Of a stretch of DNA of 64,000 nucleotides, positions 52,530-61,507 are shown in pieces. A program made the position numbers and the translations under genes. This DNA is from Spongiibacter sp. IMCC21906 (lineage in GTDB: Bacteria; Pseudomonadota; Gammaproteobacteria; Pseudomonadales; Spongiibacteraceae). The notes beneath the pieces were generated by a model. It was not told where the DNA came from and did not search any database. It saw only the letters and a list, made by a program, of their open reading frames with translations. The stretch spans positions 1,441,001 to 1,505,000 of the forward strand of contig NZ_CP011477.1 in the NCBI RefSeq assembly GCF_001010805.1, in the 5' to 3' direction. How positions within the stretch are numbered: the first letter of the stretch is position 1; every line of letters begins with the position of its first letter.

Positions 52530-54887
52530 TTAAGTATAAGCCATTACAGATTCGAGTTTGTTGCGTTCAGAAATACGCTTGGCTTCACTCAGTGATGCGA
52601 GGTATCGGATATTGGCGGTGATTTGTCGAAGCTCGTCAAGCCACTGCTGACGGCGTATCAAAATATCTTCGGAAACCTCCAAGAGATTATTGTTTTCAGC
52701 AATCTTTATTGCGTTCTCAAAGTAGTTTGCCGATACCGATTCTTCACAATGAATACGTTGTTGTAGAACCCGTTGCTTGCCAAGGGTTAAGGCTCGATCA
52801 ATAAGCGCACGTTTATCGGCAATGGCGAGGGTGTTTTCCATTCGCAATGCCCGTGCTAGAAGCAAGTAAGCTTCAATAAATGGTCGCAGGGTTCCGTGTC
52901 CGATCACGGGGCGTATTTTGGTGAGTATTGATCTCGCGCTAGCCTGGCCTTTGCGGACTTTATCCTGCCAGTTGGGGTAGCGCTGCTCCATTTCGTTTTC
53001 CAGGCTTTTTAGGAATTCTTCAGAACCCTCGAAGAAAAATTCGTACTTTAAAATATCCCGAATTCGCAGTGCTTCGTTTCTGAACTCCTCCAGGGCCGCA
53101 TCACCTTCGGAGCCAACCGCCATAAGCGCCAGCTCGGCAATGGCGCTGGTGGTGAGGAAATGCAAAATACCATTACGATAGTAAGCGGCCATTCGACCGC
53201 TACCGTGGGGGATCATGTAGACGGACTCAATGCCATCGTTGAAAATTTTAATGACCCCGGTATCACCCAGCTGGGTAAGGTTCCGCCGCACCGAGGCTTC
53301 ATCGATATTTTGGGCTTCGGTGCTGAGCACAAAGTTTAAGTCTTTAGCAAGTTGCCACAAACTACAAATGCCCTCAGATAATTCTTTGTAGTTAATAGCT
53401 CGGTGGCCATTTTCCAGCATGACATAGCAAATTAAGCCATTGAGGGTAATCGGTGTTGCCCTATTGACGTCTACGGCAAGGTCAAAGGCCATTTTTTGAA
53501 TGGCACGACTATCCACCACCGGGTTGGTTTTGTCGATATGTCTGCTGAGCGGAACCCCTTCGCCAAAGCGCACATGAATTTTGCCATGAGGGTGTTTTAA
53601 GCCGCTTAAATATTCCATAAACCACGATGCCGATTCCGGGCGCTTTGTGCCCCCAGCTTGTAAAGCATCGTAGTCAGCAATTTCGGGTACCTGGTCGTAG
53701 CAGATGGAAATGGGCATCATGACCAAGTCTTGAGCATCATCTCTGGCGTAGGCGCTGGCGACGTAGTTAATGAGGCCGTAGCGAGGTGGCATCAGCTTGC
53801 CGGTTCGAGAACGTGTGCCTTCGAGGGCCCACATAACAGGAAAGCGTTTTTCGCCTAAATAATCGATGTAGTTTTTGAATACGGCTTTGTAGACATCATC
53901 GTTGCCAAAGCTTCGGCGAATAAAAATGGCGCCAGAATTTCTCAGCAATGTTCCCAAGCCCGGCAGGCTCATATTGATACCGCCAAATACATGGGCGGGG
54001 GGGAGGTTATATTGGTGGAACAACCAAATTAATAGGAAGCCATCGATATGAGATTTATGGGTAAACAAAAAAGCGACAGGCTTTTCTTTAAGCAACTGTT
54101 GGATGCGTTCAATGTCGCCTTCGGCAAAATCAATATCAGCATCGAAGCCCCGGGTATACATAAACCGGCCCAGCGCTGCGGCCATATCATTGCCGACGGG
54201 AGTTGGCGTTGCGGCCATTTCCTTTAAGCACGCTTTAGCGTAGCGGCTTAGTCTATCAACACTGCGGCCCGTCTTGTCACTGATGTCGCGGAGGGCATCT
54301 TGCATGGCTGGCCGGTTCAGCACTTCTCGATCAAGCATTCTAGGAATGCGGTATCTGGCGCCACTGATATCGCGCTCTGCTTTCTCTAGGGCGAGCAAGG
54401 CCGAACGCTCAATAAAGGACTCTAGGTTTTTGTACTCGTAGCCTCGTTGGCGGTATTTGTCATAGTCGGCATTTAGCTGGCCTAGCGTGGCGCCCCGGCC
54501 TTGCACAACGCGATTTTCAAGCTTACCTAATACCCCGGACACCATTTGGTGAAAGCTGTTGGGGTGGGTGGTGTTGCCTGACAGCATGTCCAGTAGGGTG
54601 ATGTCGCTGCCTTTTTCCTTGGCTTTTGGGATCCAGTTCAGGCGTAGAGGGATGAAAAAACTGTCGGGGTTTTTCTCTACTATCGATTTTAAATCGCCTT
54701 TATATAGACGGCGCTTTTTGTTTTTACGGAAACAGCGAAAAACCACATCGTAGCTGCTGTCCCCTGGGGGATTATTTTCAATATATTCCCGAAGCAGTGT
54801 TGCTTCCCGTTGGCTGGTGCAGTCGGCAATAAAAACAAAATGGCCGCTGTTGGTTTCTGGCCAAGGGTTCCCTGCAGTCGATGTCAT
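52530..54887 (-). CDS. plsB: Glycerol-3-phosphate 1-O-acyltransferase
   Basis: This 785-residue enzyme has nearly the length of E. coli PlsB. The acyltransferase motifs are HKSHID (277-282), GAIFIRR at about 319-325 and EGTRSRTG (356-363), followed by the long C-terminal helical part. It catalyses the first acylation of phospholipid and triacylglycerol synthesis at the membrane. The SD is AGGAAA upstream. It is the last gene of the five-gene lipid operon; the hydrolase gene ends 22 bases before it. Confidence 0.95.
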   Translation of the reverse strand: MTSTAGNPWPETNSGHFVFIADCTSQREATLLREYIENNPPGDSSYDVVFRCFRKNKKRRLYKGDLKSIVEKNPDSFFIPLRLNWIPKAKEKGSDITLLDMLSGNTTHPNSFHQMVSGVLGKLENRVVQGRGATLGQLNADYDKYRQRGYEYKNLESFIERSALLALEKAERDISGARYRIPRMLDREVLNRPAMQDALRDISDKTGRSVDRLSRYAKACLKEMAATPTPVGNDMAAALGRFMYTRGFDADIDFAEGDIERIQQLLKEKPVAFLFTHKSHIDGFLLIWLFHQYNLPPAHVFGGINMSLPGLGTLLRNSGAIFIRRSFGNDDVYKAVFKNYIDYLGEKRFPVMWALEGTRSRTGKLMPPRYGLINYVASAYARDDAQDLVMMPISICYDQVPEIADYDALQAGGTKRPESASWFMEYLSGLKHPHGKIHVRFGEGVPLSRHIDKTNPVVDSRAIQKMAFDLAVDVNRATPITLNGLICYVMLENGHRAINYKELSEGICSLWQLAKDLNFVLSTEAQNIDEASVRRNLTQLGDTGVIKIFNDGIESVYMIPHGSGRMAAYYRNGILHFLTTSAIAELALMAVGSEGDAALEEFRNEALRIRDILKYEFFFEGSEEFLKSLENEMEQRYPNWQDKVRKGQASARSILTKIRPVIGHGTLRPFIEAYLLLARALRMENTLAIADKRALIDRALTLGKQRVLQQRIHCEESVSANYFENAIKIAENNNLLEVSEDILIRRQQWLDELRQITANIRYLASLSEAKRISERNKLESVMAYT

Positions 54888-54909
54888 TAGTATTTCCTAC
54901 AAAACTGGA

Positions 54910-55755
54910 TTAATTATTGGTTTGGCAGTGGTTGTCCAACCAGTTTGTTACTGTGTCATAAATATCACGTTTGCTGTCTTCGTTAAATATTTCATGAAAT
55001 AGTTCTGGGTAAATGATGATGTCTTTATCTTCGGAGCTAATGCCAGCAAACATGGCTTGGGAGCCTTTTACGCTGGCTAGACCATCCTCTTCGCCGTGTA
55101 GCATTAGCATCGGCAAGGTGATCTCTGCGGCGCGTTGTAATGCCCGCTCTCCCGCACCGACAATTTCAATCAACAGCCGGGCACGAATTTTACCTGAGTA
55201 AACTAAGGGGTCGTTTAAATACTCTTCTACCACGGCCGGGTTGCGACAAATAAGATTCGCATCCAGTTGGAACACAGGTAGTTTGGGAAAAAATTTGGCG
55301 ATCAATTTCAGAATAAAAGTTTGCACGGGTCCCACGGCTTCATCGGTTGCGAGTGCGGGGCCGGATAAGATCGCGCCAGCGACTAGCGATGGGTGGTCTA
55401 TGAGTAAGTTGCTAGTAATGACGCCGCCCATACTATGGCCAATAATATAACTAGGCAGCTCATCGTTTTGGCTTTGAATGCGTTTAATAAAATCGTTGAC
55501 GGTCTCGGTGAAAATACTGAAGTCATCAATATAGGCACGCAGCCCATCGGATTTACCATGTCCGGGGTGATCTAGCGCATGTGCGCGGTAGCCACGCTCG
55601 ACCAAAAAATGGGCGATTTCGCTGTATCGGCCGCTGTGTTCACCCAGGCCGTGAATAATGAAAACATCTGCTTTTGCGGGGCCATCTGGAAGCCAGCTTT
55701 GTTGAAAAATCTTGTCGCCTTGCGCGTTATGAAATTCTGATGATTCGTGAATCAT
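54910..55755 (-). CDS. Alpha/beta hydrolase, monoacylglycerol-lipase-like
   Basis: This 281-residue enzyme has HGLGEHSGRYSEIAHFL, DHPGHGKSDG, the nucleophile Ser in IGHSMGGVI (about 109), and the acid-His pair in HGEEDGLAS and ELFHEIFNE. The HGxxEHxxRY start is the mark of the monoacylglycerol lipase / lysophospholipase family. It hydrolyses monoacylglycerol or similar lipids. The start has GGAG six bases before. Its place between patatin and plsB supports a role in lipid turnover. Confidence 0.9.
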   Translation of the reverse strand: MIHESSEFHNAQGDKIFQQSWLPDGPAKADVFIIHGLGEHSGRYSEIAHFLVERGYRAHALDHPGHGKSDGLRAYIDDFSIFTETVNDFIKRIQSQNDELPSYIIGHSMGGVITSNLLIDHPSLVAGAILSGPALATDEAVGPVQTFILKLIAKFFPKLPVFQLDANLICRNPAVVEEYLNDPLVYSGKIRARLLIEIVGAGERALQRAAEITLPMLMLHGEEDGLASVKGSQAMFAGISSEDKDIIIYPELFHEIFNEDSKRDIYDTVTNWLDNHCQTNN

Positions 55756-55763
55756 AGCGTCTC

Positions 55764-57272
55764 CTATCCCTGCTTTATGGGCGAGCGGTAACCGGGCTTG
55801 TGGTTGTTGTGCAAAACCTGATGGTCGAGATCATCAAGAATACCGTCTAGTACCCGACTGATTTGAGTTTGAATCCGAATTCGCTCTATGTGGGGCCATG
55901 TTGATCGTTCGCCAGCAATAATCAAATCCATTATCTGATTGGTGTCGCGGTGAGTCAGTAGATTAATAGGGTTGTGCAAGCGTTTTGGGGGCAGGATGTT
56001 GATATCCCCCGTATAGGTTTGTGAGAGAACGCGCCCCAGCATATTGGTGAGTTTATTGACTGCAGAGTGACTGGTTGCAGAGTGCCCTAGCAGTTTGTTT
56101 CCTGCGAGTAGCCATTCTCTCGCACTGCTTTTAAATGCGCCACCGACAATGCCAAAGCCCCCTGGTGTTGTGTTGCGGGCGATAAAGGGCAGTGCCGCAG
56201 GGTTTGTCTGGCTAACAATAAAGTGATTTGCACCATAGAGGCGGGTGATGCGCTTGATGGGCATATCGTCACTGATAGAACCGTCGATCCATTTTCGATC
56301 CTTTAAATAGGGTCGAATATTGCCGTACTCGTCTTTGGCTTGCAGTGTGACCGGTGGGAAAAAGCCTGGGAAGGCGCAGGAAGCCATAATGGCTTCACGC
56401 ATCAAGACATTGGGTGAGGCGATTGAATTGAGCAAGCGAGACGACTGGTGCTTTTCTGCTGGAGCCACCGACACGTTAATCTGGTAACCAGTTAAGGCCT
56501 CGGCTTCTTCAAAGGTCATTTCTGGGATAAGGCGGGAATACAAATTTCTCACCGAACTTGTTGAAACAGGTTTGCTGCCCAGTACGCCAAGTCGTCCTAA
56601 AATACCTTTACCTTGTTCAACTTCAAAGCGGATGTAATCCGGTTGAAAAATGTTTTCCAGCTCTTTGTGCGAGTGGGTTCCTACTAAGGTTCCGACCAGG
56701 GCACCGCCACTTGAACCACAAATAATTTTAGGCAGTAAATCTTGTTCCCATAGGGCCTTTACAACCCCAAGATGAAAATATAGCAGGTTGCCTGAGCCGC
56801 TGAGCATTAATGCAGAACGGCCAAAACAATGACTGGCGCGGTGAAAAAAATTGTATTTTTCTTCTAGGCTAATGTTATTAACGCTATCACTGGCTAAATA
56901 TTTTAGGGATTCTGTGATTTCGGTAGTGTATTCCTCAATCAGTGATTTGGTCCCAAAAGTGGCTTTTTTATAGAGGGCATCTTTACCCATGCCCCCCATA
57001 TTGCCGTGAATACCCTCATTAAGCGCGAACAATAATCCGCGTTGATCGCCGCTGGCGCGTTTTTCACCAAGGCGAGTCAGTCTACTGCGAATGGATTTGT
57101 AATCATAAAGACTGCTGCGATCAAGCTGCTTCCAGTAATCTGCGCCCAATGCCCGGTCTTTGTTAATGGCTGCTGCTTGCCACTGTTCGTAGTTTTCGGC
57201 TTGCTCAAGTTCATCTTCGGGGGTATTCAGAAGTTTACTCATGTTTTCAAAATTCATGGAAGAAAAGGGCAC
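55764..57272 (-). CDS. Patatin-like phospholipase / TAG lipase with DUF3336
   Basis: The protein has 502 residues from a GTG preceded by AAAGGAG, which lies within the end of the WS/DGAT gene. The DUF3336 N-terminal domain is at about 1-140. The patatin domain has Ser188 in ICGSSGGALVGT and Asp330 in KWIDGSISDDMP as the catalytic dyad, and an oxyanion region SGSGNLLYFHLG. This architecture is that of Sdp1/Tgl-type triacylglycerol lipases of plants and yeast. It probably mobilises stored neutral lipid made by the neighbouring WS/DGAT. Confidence 0.91.
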   Translation of the reverse strand: MPFSSMNFENMSKLLNTPEDELEQAENYEQWQAAAINKDRALGADYWKQLDRSSLYDYKSIRSRLTRLGEKRASGDQRGLLFALNEGIHGNMGGMGKDALYKKATFGTKSLIEEYTTEITESLKYLASDSVNNISLEEKYNFFHRASHCFGRSALMLSGSGNLLYFHLGVVKALWEQDLLPKIICGSSGGALVGTLVGTHSHKELENIFQPDYIRFEVEQGKGILGRLGVLGSKPVSTSSVRNLYSRLIPEMTFEEAEALTGYQINVSVAPAEKHQSSRLLNSIASPNVLMREAIMASCAFPGFFPPVTLQAKDEYGNIRPYLKDRKWIDGSISDDMPIKRITRLYGANHFIVSQTNPAALPFIARNTTPGGFGIVGGAFKSSAREWLLAGNKLLGHSATSHSAVNKLTNMLGRVLSQTYTGDINILPPKRLHNPINLLTHRDTNQIMDLIIAGERSTWPHIERIRIQTQISRVLDGILDDLDHQVLHNNHKPGYRSPIKQG

Positions 57273-57278
57273 GTCAAC

Positions 57279-58781
57279 TTACTCCTTTACACTGCTGTCG
57301 ACAGCGCGTACAGCACTGGCTTTTTTCGCTGCGGGTTTTTTGGGAGTATTTTTTTTGACCGCGCCTTGTTTTGAACTTGTGCCAGGGATTTTGCCAAGCA
57401 AGCTGTCAAACTCTTGCTGTAGACATTCGGTAAAAAAGTCGATGTCGGGCAATATAGTGGCAGTGCTTGTGACGCTTAAGCTCATATAACCATCGTAACT
57501 CATGGCAACAATAAATAGGCCCATGCCGTCGCTTAAAGGCACCATGCCATATTGCTGCTGGCATTTAGCGCCGTGCATAAATAACGGAAAGTTGGGGCCG
57601 GGAACATTAGATATGGCTAGGTTGCACATTTTGCTGGTCATGCTGGAACCGAGAATTAACCGGGTCATGACGGCCATGCCCGCGGCGGGCATATGCTGGG
57701 TGAGGTCGGTGACAATTCTTGCCGTGCGACCAGAGCGGCCAGACTTAGCGTCGTAGGTGGCATAGCAAATTTTTTGCAAACGCTCGATAGGATCATTTAT
57801 CTGGCTGGCTATTTTAATAGCCATTGCCGAGATGTTGTTGCCCTCAATGTCACTGGCATCTTTGCTTCGGGCGTTGATGGGCACCCACGCAGCTAATGGT
57901 GTGTTAGGTAGTTCACCATGCTTGTCGAGATAGTGGTGGAGTGCGCCGCTGCAGATGGCAAGAATAACGTCGTTTAAGGTTGCACCATTGGCGAGGCCGC
58001 GTATGGACTTTAAGTCGGCTAAGGGAAAACGAACGCCTGAAAATGTTTTTTGTGCGCCGACACTTTGGTTAAAACGGGTTGAGGGAACCGGGCTTTTTGA
58101 GGTTTTGTCGTTACTCAGTTTGGCTTCTCGGCTCTCTGCTGCAGCCTTCGCTTGTAGCAATAATTTGCTCAGTGTTTTAACGGGGGAGAGCGCGATATTT
58201 TTTGCTGCATTGCCAAGAAGGGTGCGGCGCCCAGGTGCTTCATATTGCAGTGCTTCGGCTGGGTTTTGAGTCGCCTTTTTAACAGTTTTGCTGCTGTTGT
58301 GCAGGGCTTGAAAAAAACGCATGGCGGCGGTGCCATCGATCGCCGCATGATGAATTTTGATGACCAGCGCAAAACATGTACCGGGGCTATCGGGGAGGTC
58401 TTTTAGTCCTGTTACAACATGAATTTCCCAGGGTGGTCGGCGCAGATCTAAAGCCGTGGAGTGAATGTCGGCATAGATTTTGGTTAGGCTGTGCCAGTCA
58501 CCGGGTGAAGGCGCAGTGACACTAAAAATATGATTTTTGAGTTGGAAGTAAGGATCAATAACCCAATAAGGGTAGTCCAGATTACCGGGCAGCTGCTTGA
58601 TATGATGGGTGAAAATAGTACTTAAATGCAGCTGAGAATCCAGTTGCTGACTGATAACCTCAACGGGGTCAAAGTTGGTGTTACCAGGCTGCTCGTATAT
58701 GCAAAGCATGGTTGCATTAGAGAGATTGTTTTCTGTCTCCATGTATAGAAACTGTGCATCTTGCGGTTTTAATTGTTTCAT
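57279..58781 (-). CDS. Wax ester synthase / diacylglycerol acyltransferase
   Basis: This 500-residue WS/DGAT has the active-site motif HHAAIDG at 144-150 (HHxxxDG), PPWEIHVVTGL before it, and GNNISAM and SNVPGP later. It transfers acyl groups from acyl-CoA to fatty alcohols or diacylglycerol to form wax esters or triacylglycerol. The last 30 residues are rich in Lys, Ala and Pro (VKKNTPKKPAAKKASAV), an extension unusual for the family. Its stop lies 6 bases before the patatin start. Confidence 0.93.
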   Translation of the reverse strand: MKQLKPQDAQFLYMETENNLSNATMLCIYEQPGNTNFDPVEVISQQLDSQLHLSTIFTHHIKQLPGNLDYPYWVIDPYFQLKNHIFSVTAPSPGDWHSLTKIYADIHSTALDLRRPPWEIHVVTGLKDLPDSPGTCFALVIKIHHAAIDGTAAMRFFQALHNSSKTVKKATQNPAEALQYEAPGRRTLLGNAAKNIALSPVKTLSKLLLQAKAAAESREAKLSNDKTSKSPVPSTRFNQSVGAQKTFSGVRFPLADLKSIRGLANGATLNDVILAICSGALHHYLDKHGELPNTPLAAWVPINARSKDASDIEGNNISAMAIKIASQINDPIERLQKICYATYDAKSGRSGRTARIVTDLTQHMPAAGMAVMTRLILGSSMTSKMCNLAISNVPGPNFPLFMHGAKCQQQYGMVPLSDGMGLFIVAMSYDGYMSLSVTSTATILPDIDFFTECLQQEFDSLLGKIPGTSSKQGAVKKNTPKKPAAKKASAVRAVDSSVKE

Positions 58782-58841
58782 CAGCTGAATCTCCCCTTTG
58801 CTGGATGCGGTTATCGCCGCGATTGTTGACGCTATAACAAC

Positions 58842-60308
58842 TTACAGTGCCGTGGTTTCCAGCAAATTGCTTTGCCCTTTGTTTATCGTGTCGATAAAAC
58901 GTTGTCTAACATCTTGAATATGGGTGTCAAGATCGGCGCGTTGCCAATTGGCCGTGCTCACTGGCGGCAGTATTTCTACCCGCACGGTAGCGGGGTGAAA
59001 CAGCAGGTCACCTTTGGCCTGCACGTCTGCGCTATTGTGAAATACCACGGGTAGAATTTCGACACCGGCATCTAAGGCCAGGTGAAAAGCGCCTTTCTTA
59101 AAGGGGCCGGGCAATACCGATGTGCTACGTGTGCCTTCTGGGGCAATCGCCACGCTGCGGCCTTCTTTTTTGATAGCGTCTATTAATGGCTTCATGCTCT
59201 CGATGGCACTTTTGCCGTCACTGCGATCAATAGGGATGATACCGACGTAGCTGTAAGCGTTAGAAAGAGGGTTGCGTTTGCCAAAAGCATCTTTGCCAAT
59301 GGCGGCAAAATGCTCGCCCAAGAGCTTCATGACAATCAAGCCATCGGCCTGACTTTGGTGATTAAAAATCACCACTCGCGGCTTGTAGTCGTGGAGATAT
59401 TGAGCGCCCTTCAATTCGATTTTAATGCCAGTTATGGCGCAAATGGTGTTGGTGAAACTGGCCACCATAAAGCGCCGACCCTCGGTCTCATCTTTGGCGA
59501 GGCGGGCAACAGTTTTGGCTGCGACATAGCTACTAAATAATGAGCTGTATAAACCCAGGCTGCGGAGGACTTCGGACCAGCCTGAGCGTCGACTTGAAAA
59601 TGTAAATGTTGCCCAGCCCGCTTCCGCTGCGGCGTTTTGCAGGCCGTGGTTGGGGTTGACCGGGACCGGATTGCCGACGCTTTCTAATAACGGCAGGTCA
59701 TCGTCGCTGTCGCTGTAAAAAAAGGCTTTTTTCAGACTGGCACCGGTTTGTTCTGCGAGTCGCTCCACCGCCAGACGTTTACCATAACCCCAGCAGACGG
59801 GCATAGCGACTTCGCCGTTAAAGACGCCTTCTTCGGCGATGTAGGTGGAGCTAAGAATGGTGTCTACGCCCAGCTCTTTGGCAGAGGCGGTGAGAATTTG
59901 TCGGGGAGAAGATGAGGCAATAACCACATGATGGCCGCGTTGTTGATGGGCGGCAATTAATTTGCGCATTTCCGGATAAATTCGTCGGAACAGGTGCTTA
60001 CGGTAAATATCGTCGCAGAGGGACTCAAAGTGTGCTTCTGGCTCGCCTTTTAATAAGCCCGCTCCAAGCTCCATTAAACTGTGGTCATCAATCAAACCTG
60101 AGCGGTGGGCGGCTAGTTGTAAGATGATGTTCCACAAGGTTTTTTTGTCGATGTCGCCGCGAGAAAACTGTTCTTTTAACGTGAACAAGGGGGAGTAACC
60201 GGAGATGATTGTGCCGTCAAAATCAAAAACGGCGAGTGTTTTTGGCCCTTTGGGGGTTTTTGCAATTGATTGGAGTAAGTCGTCGATATTAGACATTCCG
60301 GCGTCCAT
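58842..60308 (-). CDS. plsC: HAD phosphatase-PlsC fusion (lysophosphatidate acyltransferase)
   Basis: This 488-residue fusion has two domains. The N-terminal HAD-IB phosphatase has VFDFDGT (Asp29 and 31), ASSSPRQIL and SDSDDDLPLL. The C-terminal PlsC-type acyltransferase has NHQSQADG (HxxxxD, about residue 318) and APEGTRSTS. Similar fusions act in phospholipid and TAG synthesis; the phosphatase may hydrolyse lysophosphatidate or phosphatidate. It is the first gene of the operon. A second Met at residue 5 is an alternative start. Confidence 0.92.
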   Translation of the reverse strand: MDAGMSNIDDLLQSIAKTPKGPKTLAVFDFDGTIISGYSPLFTLKEQFSRGDIDKKTLWNIILQLAAHRSGLIDDHSLMELGAGLLKGEPEAHFESLCDDIYRKHLFRRIYPEMRKLIAAHQQRGHHVVIASSSPRQILTASAKELGVDTILSSTYIAEEGVFNGEVAMPVCWGYGKRLAVERLAEQTGASLKKAFFYSDSDDDLPLLESVGNPVPVNPNHGLQNAAAEAGWATFTFSSRRSGWSEVLRSLGLYSSLFSSYVAAKTVARLAKDETEGRRFMVASFTNTICAITGIKIELKGAQYLHDYKPRVVIFNHQSQADGLIVMKLLGEHFAAIGKDAFGKRNPLSNAYSYVGIIPIDRSDGKSAIESMKPLIDAIKKEGRSVAIAPEGTRSTSVLPGPFKKGAFHLALDAGVEILPVVFHNSADVQAKGDLLFHPATVRVEILPPVSTANWQRADLDTHIQDVRQRFIDTINKGQSNLLETTAL

Positions 60309-60517
60309 GGTTGAAGGATTTTCGCAAAAGCGCTTTTAATGCGTGTTTATAACGTCTGGGGCCTATCTTCTCCCGGTATTGCGGGTGGCATAGTGGCATA
60401 AGGCCGTCGCTGTATTAATAACATAATCACATGATTTTTAATAACTTTACTGCGGCCCACGCGGTGGCCTTATTAAGGCATGGTCAAAAAGGCCATGATA
60501 ATTGTTCCGTGCCTGAT

Positions 60518-60533
60518 ATTAAGCAAGCAAACC
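60518..60533. promoter_or_regulatory. Shared operator-like motif, site 3
   Basis: ATTAAGCAAGCAAACC lies just upstream of the -35 hexamer of the badH promoter, inverted relative to site 4. Confidence 0.5.
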
Positions 60534-60546
60534 AAAAGGAAGCATA

Positions 60547-60576
60547 TTGTATGTATGGTTAGCCTGCGGCTATAAT
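60547..60576 (+). promoter_or_regulatory. Sigma70-type promoter for badHI
   Basis: TTGTAT at 60547-60552 and a perfect TATAAT at 60571-60576 are separated by 18 bases, 123 bases before the badH start. Confidence 0.6.
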
Positions 60577-60591
60577 GTTCGCTTGCTAATT
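60574..60591. promoter_or_regulatory. Shared operator-like motif, site 4
   Basis: AATGTTCGCTTGCTAATT overlaps the -10 hexamer, so a bound protein would block the promoter. Confidence 0.5.
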
Positions 60592-60699
60592 CATATTGGC
60601 GCTAACGAATCTTGGGTGATTGTACGCTTCAAGTGGGAAGGATAGGCGCCGGTATGCTTAATCGCTGTCTTGGAATGATATAGCAGAGAGAGGTGTATC

Positions 60700-61470
60700 T
60701 TGAAAGGTTTGACCGGAAAAGTAGCCATCGTAACAGGTGGTGCCAGCGGCATTGGCGAGGCCATTGTCCTTCGCTTGGCAGAAGAGGGCTGCAAAGTAGC
60801 GCTTTTTGATATTAACCTTGAAGCCGCCCAAGGCGTTGCTAAAAAGGCTGAAGACGCAGGGTTTGCAGGCTCAGTTTCTCCTTATGTTACTGACATTACT
60901 AGCCTGGATGCTGTAGAAGCCTCTGTTGATAAGACAGAATCAGAGCTTGGTCCTATCTGGATGTTGGTAAACAATGCAGGTTGGGATAAGCCAGCGCCTT
61001 TCTTGAGCACAGGTCCTGATCTTTGGCAGAAAATTGTAAGCCTGAACTTGATGGGCCCTATTAACCTGCACGCTGCTGTTTGCAAGCGTATGGCAGAGCG
61101 CAAAGAAGGCCGTGTTATCAACGTTGCTTCTGATGCTGGTCGTGTTGGTACAAGCAACGAAGCCGTTTACTCAGCATGTAAAGGCGGCACTATCGCATTT
61201 ACCAAATCTATGGCTCGTGAGCTGGCGCGTAACAACGTGCTGGTTAATGCTGTTTGTCCCGGACCTACCGACACTCCTGCAATGGCAGCGGTAGTGGGTA
61301 CTGGCCCAGAAGCTGAAAAATGGAAAGAATCTATGGCTCGCGGTATTCCGCTGCGTCGTATGGCCCAAGCTTCTGATTACCCCGGTTTGATTGCTTTCTT
61401 GGGTACAGAAGATGCTTCTTACATGACTGGCCAGGCGATTTCTATCTCCGGCGGTCTGACTATGAGCTAA
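60700..61470 (+). CDS. badH: BadH-like SDR (2-hydroxycyclohexanecarboxyl-CoA dehydrogenase)
   Basis: The protein has 256 residues from TTG with AGAGAGG before it. The SDR motifs are TGGASGIG (12-19), NNAG (91-94), Ser144, Tyr157 and Lys161 (YSACK). QASDYPGLIAFLGTEDASYM is like BadH. Known BadH oxidises 2-hydroxycyclohexanecarboxyl-CoA to the 2-oxo compound in alicyclic acid degradation. It is followed 37 bases later by a BadI-like gene, which supports the call. Related SDRs act in steroid ring degradation, so the exact substrate is open. Confidence 0.85.
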   Translation: MKGLTGKVAIVTGGASGIGEAIVLRLAEEGCKVALFDINLEAAQGVAKKAEDAGFAGSVSPYVTDITSLDAVEASVDKTESELGPIWMLVNNAGWDKPAPFLSTGPDLWQKIVSLNLMGPINLHAAVCKRMAERKEGRVINVASDAGRVGTSNEAVYSACKGGTIAFTKSMARELARNNVLVNAVCPGPTDTPAMAAVVGTGPEAEKWKESMARGIPLRRMAQASDYPGLIAFLGTEDASYMTGQAISISGGLTMS

Positions 61471-61507
61471 GTGCTCTGACACTTATTGAAACGATAAGGA
61501 TTTGATT

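Larger units (their letters stand above)
60309..60699. other. Divergent promoter region of the lipid operon and badHI
   Basis: This 391-base non-coding region has the sigma70-like promoter at 60547-60576 flanked by two inverted copies of the shared motif (60518-60533 and 60574-60591). The left half holds no further feature. Confidence 0.55.
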
